Under the pieces are notes generated by a model that saw only the letters and a list, made by a program, of their open reading frames with translations, ran no database searches and was not told the DNA's origin. This document shows positions 8,642-19,272 of a stretch of DNA of 56,231 nt, piece after piece. Position 1 is the stretch's first letter; each line of letters starts with the position of its first letter. Both the position numbers and the translations under genes were made by a program. Source of the DNA: an uncultured bacterium (GTDB lineage: Bacteria; Planctomycetota; UBA1135; GCA-002686595); assembly GCA_937896235.1 (NCBI GenBank), contig CALBMX010000039.1:1-56231 (forward strand). The letters run 5' to 3'.

Positions 8642-8648
8642 AGTCGTC
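8623..8648 (+). repeat. Perfect hairpin containing the stop codon
   Basis: GACGACTCTAC (8623-8633) and GTAGAGTCGTC (8638-8648) form an 11-bp perfect stem with loop TTCA. The TAG stop codon of the FG-GAP gene is at 8639-8641, inside the right arm. No T tract follows, so mRNA 3'-end protection is as likely as termination. Confidence 0.7.
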
Positions 8649-8669
8649 ATCTGGTGTTCGGTGGGGGAC

Positions 8670-8710
8670 GAGGCCCCGGGCGACGATTGCCCGGGGCCTC
8701 TTCCTATATA
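8670..8710 (+). terminator. Strong GC-rich terminator hairpin
   Basis: GAGGCCCCGGGC (8670-8681) and GCCCGGGGCCTC (8689-8700) form a 12-bp perfect stem with a 7-base loop, followed by TTCCTATATA. It closes the FG-GAP transcript and insulates the ATP synthase operon. The stem is strong, the U tract poor. Confidence 0.7.
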
Positions 8711-9024
8711 CTAAGTTGCTCTGGAGTGCCCAACTCGGCCAGCGTGGAAGCAATAGAAGAGCCCAGCCCTGGGCAAGATTCCCAGGGCCTGGTAACGCCC
8801 CCGTGGCGCGCACTCCGGCAAAAATCTTAAAATTGATCCACGCTTCCTCCACAGGGGAGGTTGACGCGGCCCTACGCCGAACTAAAATGTTTGCCCTTGT
8901 AAGAGATTTGGCAGCGCGCGCGCACGCCGACCTATTTACAGGTTTTAGCAACTCGACCCCTGTGCTCTTCCAGCGAAGTTCGCGCGGGCTCCCCCCCTTG
9001 TCTGCTGCCCCTTTCACCATAGTG
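8701..9024 (+). other. Leader/promoter region of the ATP synthase operon
   Basis: About 320 bases without a supported gene. It holds a perfect 8-bp hairpin, GCCCTGGG (8766-8773) with CCCAGGGC (8781-8788). An in-frame ATG at 8887 could extend the next gene by 46 residues, but that part has no family resemblance and no good ribosome-binding site. The operon promoter should lie here; I cannot assign -35/-10 boxes. Confidence 0.45.
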
Positions 9025-9342
9025 ATGTCACGGAATCCCAAAAGTTCCCCAGACCCATCTAGTGCTGAAGCTAGAGGCGCATTAGGAGAGTGGGGCAAGC
9101 ACGCCGGCTTCGGCATCCAATACGCAGTCACGATTGGCATTTTTGCCTTTGGTGGCTTCAAGTTTGATGAATGGCTGGGCACGGAACCCTTTGGACTGCT
9201 GATCGCGGTCTTTGGTGGGTTCATCGGGGCCACTGTCTCCCTAGTAAAGAAACTGCCCAGTGGGGGCTCTTCTTCTTCTTCCTCCTCTTCCACCGCGTCG
9301 AAGTCGAAGTCGAAGTCGGACCCCGACGATCCAAGTCAATGA
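9025..9342 (+). CDS. AtpZ/AtpI-like small membrane protein of ATP synthase operon
   Basis: A 105-residue protein with two membrane helices (about FGIQYAVTIGIFAFGGFKF and FGLLIAVFGGFIGATVSLV) joined by a short loop (DEWLGTEPF), typical of the ATPase_gene1/AtpZ family found first in many F-type operons. Such proteins are implicated in assembly of the c ring or Mg2+/Ca2+ handling. The C-terminal tail is low complexity: a run of eight serines, then alternating Lys-Ser. Start at ATG 9025; GTG at 9022 is an alternative. Its TGA stop overlaps the next start by 4 bases (ATGA), so the two are translationally coupled. Confidence 0.75.
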   Translation: MSRNPKSSPDPSSAEARGALGEWGKHAGFGIQYAVTIGIFAFGGFKFDEWLGTEPFGLLIAVFGGFIGATVSLVKKLPSGGSSSSSSSSTASKSKSKSDPDDPSQ

Positions 9343-9746
9343 CCCGAACCCTAATCAGCCTCCTAGTCCTTCTGCCCATCGCGGTCGTTGTGGCGTGGCG
9401 CCTTGGTTTTGAGACCCAGCGCGGAATCGCTGTGTCGATTGGTTATGTGGTCGGATCGGCTGTTTCTTGGTGGGGGATCTTCTACCAGCGTCACACCTTG
9501 ATCCATCGTCCCGAGCGCTTCTCCAGCGCGATGATCATCGACTTTGGAGTCAAGTTGCTAGTCGTTTTGATCGGCGGCATCGTTCTGCGCTACGTTCCCG
9601 AGCTCGGGGCTAAGTGCGATTGGCGAGCATTCCTCTTGACCTTTGCGACGATCTCCATGGTCGTGCTCCTCTTTGGAACAGCGGACACTCTGTCGGGCCG
9701 CACCTCCTCTACAACGCCGGAGCAAAATCCGGCTCAGTCCTCCTAG
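9339..9746 (+). CDS. AtpI-like ATP synthase assembly membrane protein
   Basis: A 135-residue protein with about four predicted membrane helices: LISLLVLLPIAVVVAWRLGF, GIAVSIGYVVGSAVSWWGIF, MIIDFGVKLLVVLIGGIVLR and FLLTFATISMVVLLFG. Size, topology and position just before atpB match the ATP synthase subunit I group (AtpI/AtpR type), a helper for c-ring assembly. Sequence similarity in this group is weak, so the call rests partly on context. Its start overlaps the preceding stop (ATGA at 9339-9342); the stop precedes atpB by only two bases. Confidence 0.7.
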   Translation: MTRTLISLLVLLPIAVVVAWRLGFETQRGIAVSIGYVVGSAVSWWGIFYQRHTLIHRPERFSSAMIIDFGVKLLVVLIGGIVLRYVPELGAKCDWRAFLLTFATISMVVLLFGTADTLSGRTSSTTPEQNPAQSS

Positions 9747-9748
9747 CG

Positions 9749-10741
9749 ATGAACATGCGCACCATCCTTGCCGTACTTGTGATTGCGGCCGCCTGCTTCG
9801 CGAACGCCACGCTCTCTGCTCACCACGGTGCGGCAGATAAGTTTGAAGTCGTTCAGTTGTTTACTCACCTCGTCCCTGCACCGCTCGTTTTGGCAGATGC
9901 AGTCGACGACGATCATGGGTCAGCCGTTGTAGACGATGCCCATGGCGCTGTTGATGCCCATCCTTCCACGCATCCGATCATGGCGCCGACGCTGGGCTTC
10001 CTGCCCGCCGTTCTCGATATGGACCTGGAGACACCGGGGACGCAGTTCGTGCTCACGAACATGCAGCTCTTCATGGTGATGTCGATTCTTTTGATCTTCA
10101 TCGTGCTTGGGGGGATCCCCAACTACGTTCGCACCGGCAAGGGCGACGCGCTGACCAAGGTCTTCGCCGGCTTCTGCATGTATATCCGCGATGACATGGT
10201 CTACCCCGTCATGGGCGCCGGCACTGGCAAGAAGTTCCTGCCCTACTTCCTCGGGTTGTTCTTCTTCATCGTCTTTATGAACCTAGTGGGCCTCGTACCG
10301 TTCTCGGCCACGCCAACAGCCGGCATCGCGACCACCTTCGGCCTGTCGTTCATTACCTTGCTGATCATGGTTGGCGGCGGAATGGTCGTCCAAGGCCCCG
10401 TCAACTACCTCAAGCACCTCGTCCCCGAAGTGCCGTTGTGGCTCTGGCCCCTGATGTTCGTGGTCGAGATTATTGGCGTGATCGCCAAGCCTTTCGCATT
10501 GATGGTGCGTCTGTTCGCCAACATGAGCGGTGGTCACATGGTGGTGCTGTCCTTCATCGGCCTGATCTTCCTCGCCGCACAGCAAGCCGGCGACGGAGTC
10601 GGTTGGGTCGCAAGCCCCTTCGCGGTTGGCTTCGCAGTCTTCATCATGATCATCGAGGCCTTTGTCGCTCTGCTGCAGGCCTACGTGTTCACCTACCTCT
10701 CGATTCTATTCATCGGAGGTTCCCTGCACCCGGATCACTAA
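9749..10741 (+). CDS. atpB: ATP synthase F0 subunit a
   Basis: Subunit a (330 aa) forms the proton half-channels against the c ring. The essential arginine is R254 in FALMVRLFANMSGGH, and the C-terminal helix has EAFVALLQAYVFTYLSILF, both canonical. It is longer than usual (E. coli 271): the N-terminus has a signal-like helix (ILAVLVIAAACFANATLSA) and then about 70 residues rich in His and Asp (DAVDDDHGSAVVDDAHGAVD) before the first conserved membrane helix. That segment should lie outside the cytoplasm. Start at ATG 9749, two bases after the previous stop. Confidence 0.95.
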   Translation: MNMRTILAVLVIAAACFANATLSAHHGAADKFEVVQLFTHLVPAPLVLADAVDDDHGSAVVDDAHGAVDAHPSTHPIMAPTLGFLPAVLDMDLETPGTQFVLTNMQLFMVMSILLIFIVLGGIPNYVRTGKGDALTKVFAGFCMYIRDDMVYPVMGAGTGKKFLPYFLGLFFFIVFMNLVGLVPFSATPTAGIATTFGLSFITLLIMVGGGMVVQGPVNYLKHLVPEVPLWLWPLMFVVEIIGVIAKPFALMVRLFANMSGGHMVVLSFIGLIFLAAQQAGDGVGWVASPFAVGFAVFIMIIEAFVALLQAYVFTYLSILFIGGSLHPDH

Positions 10742-10869
10742 GTCCGGATCAGGAACTCAAATCACCCGGGCGGCTCTGCTGGCCGGGCGTACTTTTATCT
10801 TCCGTCCTTATACACAAGGACACCCAACTATCGATCAGCCCAGGCTGAATCACCCCACAGAAGAGAATC

Positions 10870-11157
10870 ATGCTCCCTTTTCAAGAGATGACCGAAGAGG
10901 CCCTCAAAGCACTTGAGGCCACCCGTGCTCACGAAATTGCCGTCGCTCAAGCTGGCAACATTGTCTACGCTGGCGTTGGCGCTGGCCTTGCCGCAATCGG
11001 CGCAGGCCTTGGCATTGGTAAGATCGGTGGCGCAGCCAACGAAGCCATCGCCCGTCAGCCGGAAGCTACCAGCGTTATCCGCGGTAACTCCATCATCCTC
11101 TCTGCCCTCATCGAGGGTGTCTGCCTGTTCGCGGTTGTTGTCGCGATGATCGCATAG
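10870..11157 (+). CDS. atpE: ATP synthase F0 subunit c
   Basis: Hairpin membrane subunit (95 aa) of the rotor ring. Helix 1 is glycine-rich (GVGAGLAAIGAGLGIGKIGG), the polar loop is ARQPE, and helix 2 carries the ion-binding carboxylate E82 in SALIEGVCLFAVVVAM. The Na+ signature (Gln in helix 1, Ser after the Glu) is absent, since Ile and Gly occupy those places, so the ring should be proton-specific. An N-terminal extension of about 28 polar residues (MLPFQEMTEEALKALEATRA...) precedes helix 1, longer than in most c subunits. It is separated from atpB by 128 bases. Confidence 0.95.
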   Translation: MLPFQEMTEEALKALEATRAHEIAVAQAGNIVYAGVGAGLAAIGAGLGIGKIGGAANEAIARQPEATSVIRGNSIILSALIEGVCLFAVVVAMIA

Positions 11158-11194
11158 GGACTCCCCCCCCTTTGCTCGGACGGAAGAAGTCCTT

Positions 11195-11219
11195 CCCGGC
11201 TAGCCGCGCGCTAGCCGGG
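11195..11219 (+). repeat. Intercistronic hairpin between atpE and atpF
   Basis: CCCGGCTAGC (11195-11204) and GCTAGCCGGG (11210-11219) form a perfect 10-bp stem with loop CGCGC, 38 bases after the atpE stop. Subunit c is needed in many more copies than the others, so a stem here could stabilise the upstream message or cause partial termination. No T tract follows. Confidence 0.65.
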
Positions 11220-11267
11220 GGGAACTTACCCGACCTCCCAATCACTCCTCGTCTCTCCTAAAGACAC

Positions 11268-11798
11268 ATGCAGTTCATCCCATTTCTAGCTAGCGCTGGG
11301 GGTTTCAACCCCCTTGCGCCGGACACCGCTGGTCAGGCCCTCTGGACCCTGATCATTTTCGGTCTGTCCGTTCCATTCATCTGGAAGATCGTGCTTGGCC
11401 CGATCGTGATTGCCCTTGAAGACAGGGACGGTCATGCGAAGGAGGCCATCTTGGCCGCCGAGAGCGCGAAGGAAGAGGCAGAGCGCGTACGTGCAGAAGT
11501 CGAGGTCAGCCTTGGTGAAGCTCGTGCCGAGTCCGCTAGAGAGATGAAAGAGGCCCGAGAGCGCGGTGAAAAGCGCGCCTTGGAAATCATCGCCTCGGCC
11601 GAATCGAAAGCAAAGGATTTGATCGTCTCCGCACAGGCGACGATTCGCTCCGAGCAGGAGAAGGCCGTCTCTGCGATTCGCAGCGAAGTTGTCGAGCTTA
11701 GTCTCCATGCAGCCAGCGCGATTCTAGGTCGCAGCGTGGATTCGGAAGACGATCGTCGCCTAGTTACTGAGGTCGTCTCCGGCGTCCGGGGTAACTGA
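11268..11798 (+). CDS. atpF: ATP synthase F0 subunit b
   Basis: Peripheral stalk subunit (176 aa). One membrane helix near the N-terminus (LWTLIIFGLSVPFIWKIVL), then a long charged coiled coil from about residue 50 (AAESAKEEAERVRAEVEVSL and on) reaching F1, ending with a short C-terminal segment that contacts delta. The first 25 residues (LASAGGFNPLAPDTAG) precede the helix. Start at ATG 11268. The TGA stop overlaps the atpH ATG by one base (TGATG at 11796-11800). Confidence 0.93.
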   Translation: MQFIPFLASAGGFNPLAPDTAGQALWTLIIFGLSVPFIWKIVLGPIVIALEDRDGHAKEAILAAESAKEEAERVRAEVEVSLGEARAESAREMKEARERGEKRALEIIASAESKAKDLIVSAQATIRSEQEKAVSAIRSEVVELSLHAASAILGRSVDSEDDRRLVTEVVSGVRGN

Positions 11799-12349
11799 TG
11801 AAGGTCGATCCAGTCACTGCGCGTTACGTTGACGCGCTCTTTGGCTTGGCGACACGTCAGGGCCTGCTCAGTCAGATCGAAGGTGAGATTAAGAAACTCG
11901 CAAGCGCTCTTGACCAGCCAGGTGCGGCTGCCGTTGTATTCCATCCTGGAAAAGACGCGGCTGTCCGTCGGGCGTACCTGAACGGCGCACTTGAAGGTGC
12001 GTCGGATACCTTCCGTAACTTTGTCGATCTACTTTTCGACAAACACCGTGACGAGGTCCTTATGGATCTCGGCGAGGCCTTCCGTCAACGCCTTCTTCGA
12101 GAAGAAGGCATTGTCGAGGGTATCGTGGAAAGCGCGCGCCCGCTGGGCTCCGGTGAGCTCGCTGAGCTGACCGTCGCTCTTGGCGAGCGGCTCGGCAAAC
12201 AGGTTCGCCTGGCGAACACAGTCTCAGAAGGCCTGATCGCGGGTGTCCGCGTGATTGTCGACAACAAGATGGTGGACAGCTCCGTCGCTGGTCGTTTCGA
12301 CGACTTGAAGCGCCGCATGATGGACGCCGCCCTTCCCTCTCTCAACTAG
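11798..12349 (+). CDS. atpH: ATP synthase F1 subunit delta
   Basis: Connects the b stalk to the top of the F1 hexamer (183 aa). The N-terminus ARYVDALFGLATRQG and the C-terminal pattern, a Val-rich strand followed by GVRVIVDNKMVDSSVAGRFD, are characteristic of delta/OSCP. Its start is coupled to the atpF stop. An 82-base gap to atpA follows. Confidence 0.92.
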   Translation: MKVDPVTARYVDALFGLATRQGLLSQIEGEIKKLASALDQPGAAAVVFHPGKDAAVRRAYLNGALEGASDTFRNFVDLLFDKHRDEVLMDLGEAFRQRLLREEGIVEGIVESARPLGSGELAELTVALGERLGKQVRLANTVSEGLIAGVRVIVDNKMVDSSVAGRFDDLKRRMMDAALPSLN

Positions 12350-12401
12350 ACCGGCCCCTTTTACGAACTGGGCCCTCTTAGCTAACGCACACTCAACACT
12401 C

Positions 12402-12415
12402 GCCACTTAGGTGGC
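12402..12415 (+). repeat. Small hairpin before atpA
   Basis: GCCAC (12402-12406) and GTGGC (12411-12415) with loop TTAG lie 16 bases before the atpA start. It could modulate atpA translation; it is short enough to be chance. Confidence 0.3.
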
Positions 12416-12431
12416 TTACCCGTAACAAGAC

Positions 12432-14003
12432 ATGGATCTTCGACCAGCTGAAGTGACTTCGATCCTCGAAAAGGAAATCGAGTCCTACCAAGGTGACTCC
12501 GACATGCAGAGCGTCGGCACCGTCCTCACCGTCGGTGACGGCGTGGCCCGCGTTTGGGGCCTCGACGACTGCATGATGAACGAGCTGCTCGAATTCCCTG
12601 GTGGGGTTCGCGGTGTGGCACTCTCCCTTGAAGAGGACAACGTTGGTTGTGTGCTTCTCGGTGATGCCGCCAAGGTTCGCGAAGGCGACACCGTGAAGAG
12701 CACAGGTCGAATCATCTCGGTTCCGACCGGCCCGAAACTTCTCGGCCGTGTTGTCGACGCGCTCGGCATCCCACGCGATGGCAAAGGCCCGCTTGGCACC
12801 ACGGAAGAGGACCTGATGCTTATCGAGCAGCCGGCCCCGTCGGTGGTGGAGCGCGAGCCCGTTCACGAGCCGATGCAGACCGGCATCAAGGCTATCGACT
12901 CGATGATCCCCGTTGGCCGTGGCCAGCGTGAGCTCGTCATCGGTGACCGCCAAACCGGTAAAACCGCCATTCTCATTGACGCGATCATTGAGCAGGCCAA
13001 AACTGGCGGCGGCGACCCGAACAACCCCGACCAGGTTCTCTGTGTCTACGTTGCTATCGGGCAGAAGCAGTCCACCGTCGTTGACATCGTCAAGCGTCTC
13101 GAGGCAATCGGCGCCATGGCTTACACCATCGTTGTGACCGCGTCCGCTAACGACGAAGCCTCGATGCAGTATCTCGCACCTTATGCGGGTTGCACCATGG
13201 GTGAGCGCTTCCGCAACGAAGGCCGCCACGTCCTCGCTATCTATGACGACATCTACAAGCAAGCGCTTGCCTATCGTCAAGTGATGCTTCTGCTGCGTCG
13301 TCCTCCGGGACGCGAGGCCTTCCCCGGCGACGTGTTCAACCTCCACAGCCGTCTTCTCGAGCGCTCTGCAAAGCTCGCTAAGAACGCACCCGAGATCAAC
13401 CCCATCTACAAAGCCGGTGGTGGCAGCCTGACGGCCTTTCCTGTGGTCGAGACCCAGGAAGGCGACGTTTCGGCCTACATTCCGACCAACGTGATCTCGA
13501 TCACCGACGGCCAGATCTTCCTCGACTCCGACCTGTTCAACTCCGGCGTTCGTCCGGCGGTGAACGTCGGTATCTCCGTTTCGCGAGTCGGTGGCGCTGC
13601 CCAGACGAACGCAATGAAGAAGACCGCTGGCGGTCTGCGTATCAACCTGGCTCAGTACCGTGAGCTTCAGGCCTTCGCCCAGTTCGGCTCTGACCTCGAC
13701 TCAGCTACCCAGGCAACTTTGACCCGTGGAGAGAAGCTCGTTGAGCTGCTCAAGCAGGGGCAGTACGTGCCGATGGCTTGGGAAGACCAGACGATGATTC
13801 TCTACGCCGGTACCTCGGGCGGACTCGACGACCTCGACACAGCACTGGTGTTGCCGTTCGAGAAAGAGTTCCTCGCCTACATGAGTGATGTCCACTCTGA
13901 AGTCGGTGAAGCAATGCGCGAGACGCTGAAGCTAAGCGACGATCACAAGGCCATCCTCGACGCCGCCATCACGAAAGTGAAAGGCCAAGTTAGGGCAAGC
14001 TAG
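12432..14003 (+). CDS. atpA: ATP synthase F1 subunit alpha
   Basis: Non-catalytic nucleotide-binding subunit (523 aa). N-terminal beta-barrel domain, then the P-loop GDRQTGKT at 171-178, the [15 protein letters not shown] segment, and the arginine finger R385 in [13 protein letters not shown] that completes the catalytic site on beta. The start [20 protein letters not shown] is typical. The length is within 10 residues of E. coli. atpG begins four bases after the stop. Confidence 0.97.
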   Translation: MDLRPAEVTSILEKEIESYQGDSDMQSVGTVLTVGDGVARVWGLDDCMMNELLEFPGGVRGVALSLEEDNVGCVLLGDAAKVREGDTVKSTGRIISVPTGPKLLGRVVDALGIPRDGKGPLGTTEEDLMLIEQPAPSVVEREPVHEPMQTGIKAIDSMIPVGRGQRELVIGDRQTGKTAILIDAIIEQAKTGGGDPNNPDQVLCVYVAIGQKQSTVVDIVKRLEAIGAMAYTIVVTASANDEASMQYLAPYAGCTMGERFRNEGRHVLAIYDDIYKQALAYRQVMLLLRRPPGREAFPGDVFNLHSRLLERSAKLAKNAPEINPIYKAGGGSLTAFPVVETQEGDVSAYIPTNVISITDGQIFLDSDLFNSGVRPAVNVGISVSRVGGAAQTNAMKKTAGGLRINLAQYRELQAFAQFGSDLDSATQATLTRGEKLVELLKQGQYVPMAWEDQTMILYAGTSGGLDDLDTALVLPFEKEFLAYMSDVHSEVGEAMRETLKLSDDHKAILDAAITKVKGQVRAS

Positions 14004-14006
14004 ACC

Positions 14007-16342
<2,336 letters not shown>

Positions 16343-16365
16343 GCAACTAACCTCAAGAGGCAAAC

Positions 16366-16779
16366 GTGGCAACTCCAATAACGTTCCGGGTGATTACACC
16401 CAACAGCATTGCCCTCGACACAACGGTTGACTCCGTTGTGTTGCCGGGCATCGATGGCAAGCTCGGCATTTTGAGCGGGCACGCAACGATGGTGACCGGC
16501 CTCGATGTCGGCGAGCTTCGTTACTCGAAGGGTGGTTCGGTTGCCTCGATGTTTGTCGCTGGTGGTTTTGCCGAGGTTCGCGATAACACACTGCGTGTTG
16601 TGACCGAAGCTGGCGAGGACGCCCTCACGATCGACGAGACCCGCGCTAAGCATTCGCAAGAGCGTGCTCAAAAACGCATCGATGAAGGGGATGAAGAGAT
16701 CGACTTGGTGCGCGCCAAAGCCGCCTTGCGTCGCGCTGCTGCACGCATCACGATCTTGTCTCAGCGCGGTCACCGCTAA
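16366..16779 (+). CDS. atpC: ATP synthase F1 subunit epsilon
   Basis: Rotor-associated regulatory subunit (137 aa). The N-terminal beta-sandwich is clear (TPNSIALDTTVDSVVLPGID, GKLGILSGHATMVTGL), and the C-terminal helical pair is present (ALTIDETRAKHSQERAQKRI...), so the inhibitory helices are retained. GTG start at 16366 with AAGAGG just upstream. The TAA stop shares its last base with the aspS ATG (TAATG at 16777-16781). Confidence 0.93.
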   Translation: MATPITFRVITPNSIALDTTVDSVVLPGIDGKLGILSGHATMVTGLDVGELRYSKGGSVASMFVAGGFAEVRDNTLRVVTEAGEDALTIDETRAKHSQERAQKRIDEGDEEIDLVRAKAALRRAAARITILSQRGHR

Positions 16780-18590
16780 TGTCGGGGACTCCGGCGTCGC
16801 CAGCATCGGCACGGCCCTCGTGGCAGCGCACACACACGTGTGGGCAGCTACGCGGGACCGATGTTGATGCCAAAGTCATACTCAATGGGTGGGTAGCCTC
16901 CAGGCGCGACCTCGGTGGTATCTACTTCCTTGATCTGCGCGACCGCTACGGCATCACTCAGATTGTGGTGGAGGAGGACCTCGCCGGCACAGTTCAAGTC
17001 GGCCCCGAGTTCGTACTTGCGGTTCACGGTAACGTCCGCAGTCGCGGTACGAATGTCAACACCGGTCGCCCGACCGGCGAGATCGAAGTCGTTGCGACAA
17101 GTATCGAGATCCTTTCGAGCTCGCCAACGCCACCGATCGAGGTGATTGAGGACCTCGATACAGCTATCGAAACGCGGCTACAGTGGCGCTTCCTCGATTT
17201 GCGGCGCCCGCCCTTGCAGCGGAACTTGATGCATCGCGCTAAGTTCACAAATGCAATGCGCAGGGCTTTTGATAGCCGTGAATTCGTCGAGATCGAAACT
17301 CCGCTGCTCACGAAAGCAACTCCGGAAGGCGCGCGGGACTACCTCGTTCCGAGCCGGGTCCACCCGGGCAGCTTCTACGCATTGCCGCAGTCGCCGCAGC
17401 TGTTCAAGCAGATCCTGATGGTCTCGGGTTACGACCGCTACTACCAAGTGGCGCGTTGCTTCCGCGATGAAGACCTACGCGCGGATCGCCAACCAGACTT
17501 TACCCAGCTCGACATGGAGATGTCCTTCGTGAACGAAGAAGACGTCTATTTGACCTGGGAAGAGATCTTGGCCGAGACGTTCCGCGACGCCATGAACGTC
17601 GAGATCAAGACGCCGTTCCCGCGCATGACCTATCTCGAGGCTATGGAGCGCTTTGGTAGTGACAAGCCCGACGTTCGCTTTGGTCTGGAACTGCAAGACG
17701 CTGCTAGCTGGGCTTCAACCTGCAGCTTTGGCGTGTTCTCCGGATGTGTCGAAAGTGGCGGTCGAGTGAAGGGAATCGTCGTGCCTGGTGGCAGTTCGAT
17801 GTCCCGGAAAGAGGTGACAGCTCTAGAAGACGTTGCCAAAGAATACGGTGCCAAGGGCCTCGCCTGGTGGAAAGCCGGGATCGATGGGGGCGCTGGTCCG
17901 CTAGCACGTTTCTGCAAACCCGAAGAAGAGGGTGGGGAAGCTCCCGCCGTCAGTCTTATGAGCACCATCGGCGCGTCCGATGGTGACTTGTGCCTATTCG
18001 TCGCTGACGATGAGGCTACCGTGCACAAGGCCTTGGGCGCACTGCGCGTTCACTTGGGCCGCAAACTTGGGCTCATCAAAGAGAGCCTCACCAACTTCCA
18101 ATTTACATGGGTAACCGAGTTCCCCATGTTTGAGCGGGACGAGGAAAACAATCGCTGGGTCTCTCAGCACCACCCCTTTACCGCCCCGGCCGACGAGTCG
18201 CTCACGGGTGATTTAGGGAAGATGCCAAGTCGGAGTTATGACTTGGTTCTCAACGGATGGGAGTTGGGCTCTGGCTCAGTTCGTATCCACAATCAAGAAG
18301 TACAGAAGAGGATCTTTGAGCTTCTCGCCATCAGTCCCGAAGAGCAGCAGTCCAAGTTTGGATTCCTGCTTAAAGCTCTCGAGTACGGCGCACCGCCCCA
18401 CGCGGGTTTTGCGATCGGACTCGATCGCCTTGTTGCCCTCACCTTAGGTCTGGACAACATTCGAGACGTCATTGCTTTCCCAAAGACCACCAAGGCAGCG
18501 GATCTCTTTTGCGGCGCGCCCGCTCGCGTAGATCCAGCCCAGCTGGTTGATGTTCATATTGCTCTCACCGTGAGCGCAACGAAGACTTAG
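16779..18590 (+). CDS. aspS: Aspartyl-tRNA synthetase
   Basis: Class II synthetase of the bacterial AspRS type (603 aa), attaching Asp to tRNA-Asp. N-terminal OB-fold anticodon domain (GWVASRRDLGGIYFLDLRDR), motif 2 (ARCFRDEDLRADRQPDFTQL), the bacterial GAD-like insert between about 300 and 430, and motif 3 (GFAIGLDRLVALTLG). The anticodon-domain residue after RRD is Leu, as in discriminating enzymes such as E. coli; non-discriminating ones usually have His here. Its ATG overlaps the atpC stop by one base, so it is read with the ATP synthase operon. The N-terminal 20 residues are Ser/Pro-rich. Confidence 0.96.
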   Translation: MSGTPASPASARPSWQRTHTCGQLRGTDVDAKVILNGWVASRRDLGGIYFLDLRDRYGITQIVVEEDLAGTVQVGPEFVLAVHGNVRSRGTNVNTGRPTGEIEVVATSIEILSSSPTPPIEVIEDLDTAIETRLQWRFLDLRRPPLQRNLMHRAKFTNAMRRAFDSREFVEIETPLLTKATPEGARDYLVPSRVHPGSFYALPQSPQLFKQILMVSGYDRYYQVARCFRDEDLRADRQPDFTQLDMEMSFVNEEDVYLTWEEILAETFRDAMNVEIKTPFPRMTYLEAMERFGSDKPDVRFGLELQDAASWASTCSFGVFSGCVESGGRVKGIVVPGGSSMSRKEVTALEDVAKEYGAKGLAWWKAGIDGGAGPLARFCKPEEEGGEAPAVSLMSTIGASDGDLCLFVADDEATVHKALGALRVHLGRKLGLIKESLTNFQFTWVTEFPMFERDEENNRWVSQHHPFTAPADESLTGDLGKMPSRSYDLVLNGWELGSGSVRIHNQEVQKRIFELLAISPEEQQSKFGFLLKALEYGAPPHAGFAIGLDRLVALTLGLDNIRDVIAFPKTTKAADLFCGAPARVDPAQLVDVHIALTVSATKT

Positions 18591-18631
18591 AGCGAGGCTA
18601 AGCCAGTCTCGAACTCGGTCGAAAGCACTTC

Positions 18632-18693
18632 ATGAGTTTTGTGAACTCATTCAGAAACGACGAAAGGACTACCTTTTGTCGCACCCGCGCGAC
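18632..18693 (+). promoter_or_regulatory. Structured leader before infC
   Basis: Two small hairpins lie in the 157-base gap: ATGAGTT (18632-18638) with AACTCAT (18644-18650), and GTCGC (18678-18682) with GCGAC (18689-18693). The infC-rpmI-rplT operon is often autoregulated through its leader by L20, so this is a candidate site, but I do not recognise the known L20-leader consensus. Confidence 0.35.
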
Positions 18694-18747
18694 GGTCACG
18701 CGCATATTCTTATCCCCAATGACCGTTGAAACCAACCAAGGAGCCAT

Positions 18748-19272
18748 GTGGCCAAACTGAACTTTCGGGTTAACCGCCAAATTCGCGTGCCCGAGGTCCG
18801 CCTCATTGATGAGGACGGAGAACAACAAGGCGTCGTCCAGACTAAGGACGCGTTGCGCCGCGCCGAAGATGTCGGCCTCGATTTGGTCGAGGTCGCGCCT
18901 ACCGCCCGCCCGCCCGTCTGCAAAATCCTCGACTACGGTAAGTTTAAGTACGATCACGCTAAGAAAGAGCGTGGAACGCACTCGAAGTCGGCCGCATCCC
19001 AGCTCAAAGAGCTGCGCTGCCGTCCTGCAATCGGCGCTCACGACCTCGACTACCGCATGACCCAGGGACGTAAATTCTTGGAAGATGGCCACAAGGTCCT
19101 CGTTGTCTGTGTATTTCGCGGACGCCAGCGTGCCCGGCCGGAGATGGGCTTCGACGTCATGAACCGCGTGACCGAGGTTCTCAGCGACATCTCTAAGGTG
19201 GAGCAGAAGGCCCGCATGACGGGCAACCGCATGATCATGCTGTTGTCACCTGACCTAGCTACCAAGGAATAA
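18748..19272 (+). CDS. infC: Translation initiation factor IF-3
   Basis: IF-3 (174 aa) binds the 30S subunit and checks initiator tRNA and start codon. N-terminal domain RVNRQIRVPEVRLIDEDGEQ, linker, then the C-terminal domain (SKSAASQLKELRCRPAIGAH DLDY region, and DGHKVLVVCVFRGRQ). The start is GTG at 18748 after AAGGAG (18738-18743), giving MAKLNFRVN. An overlapping out-of-frame ATG at 18746 would read only four codons (MWPN). Non-AUG starts are common for infC and linked to autoregulation. First gene of the infC-rpmI-rplT set. Confidence 0.95.
   Translation: MAKLNFRVNRQIRVPEVRLIDEDGEQQGVVQTKDALRRAEDVGLDLVEVAPTARPPVCKILDYGKFKYDHAKKERGTHSKSAASQLKELRCRPAIGAHDLDYRMTQGRKFLEDGHKVLVVCVFRGRQRARPEMGFDVMNRVTEVLSDISKVEQKARMTGNRMIMLLSPDLATKE

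Noticed and set aside
12393..13346. Long antisense open frame (317 codons) opposite atpA
   Set aside because: It mirrors the codon bias of atpA, is rich in His/Val/Leu without domain character, and the sense strand is a certain gene.
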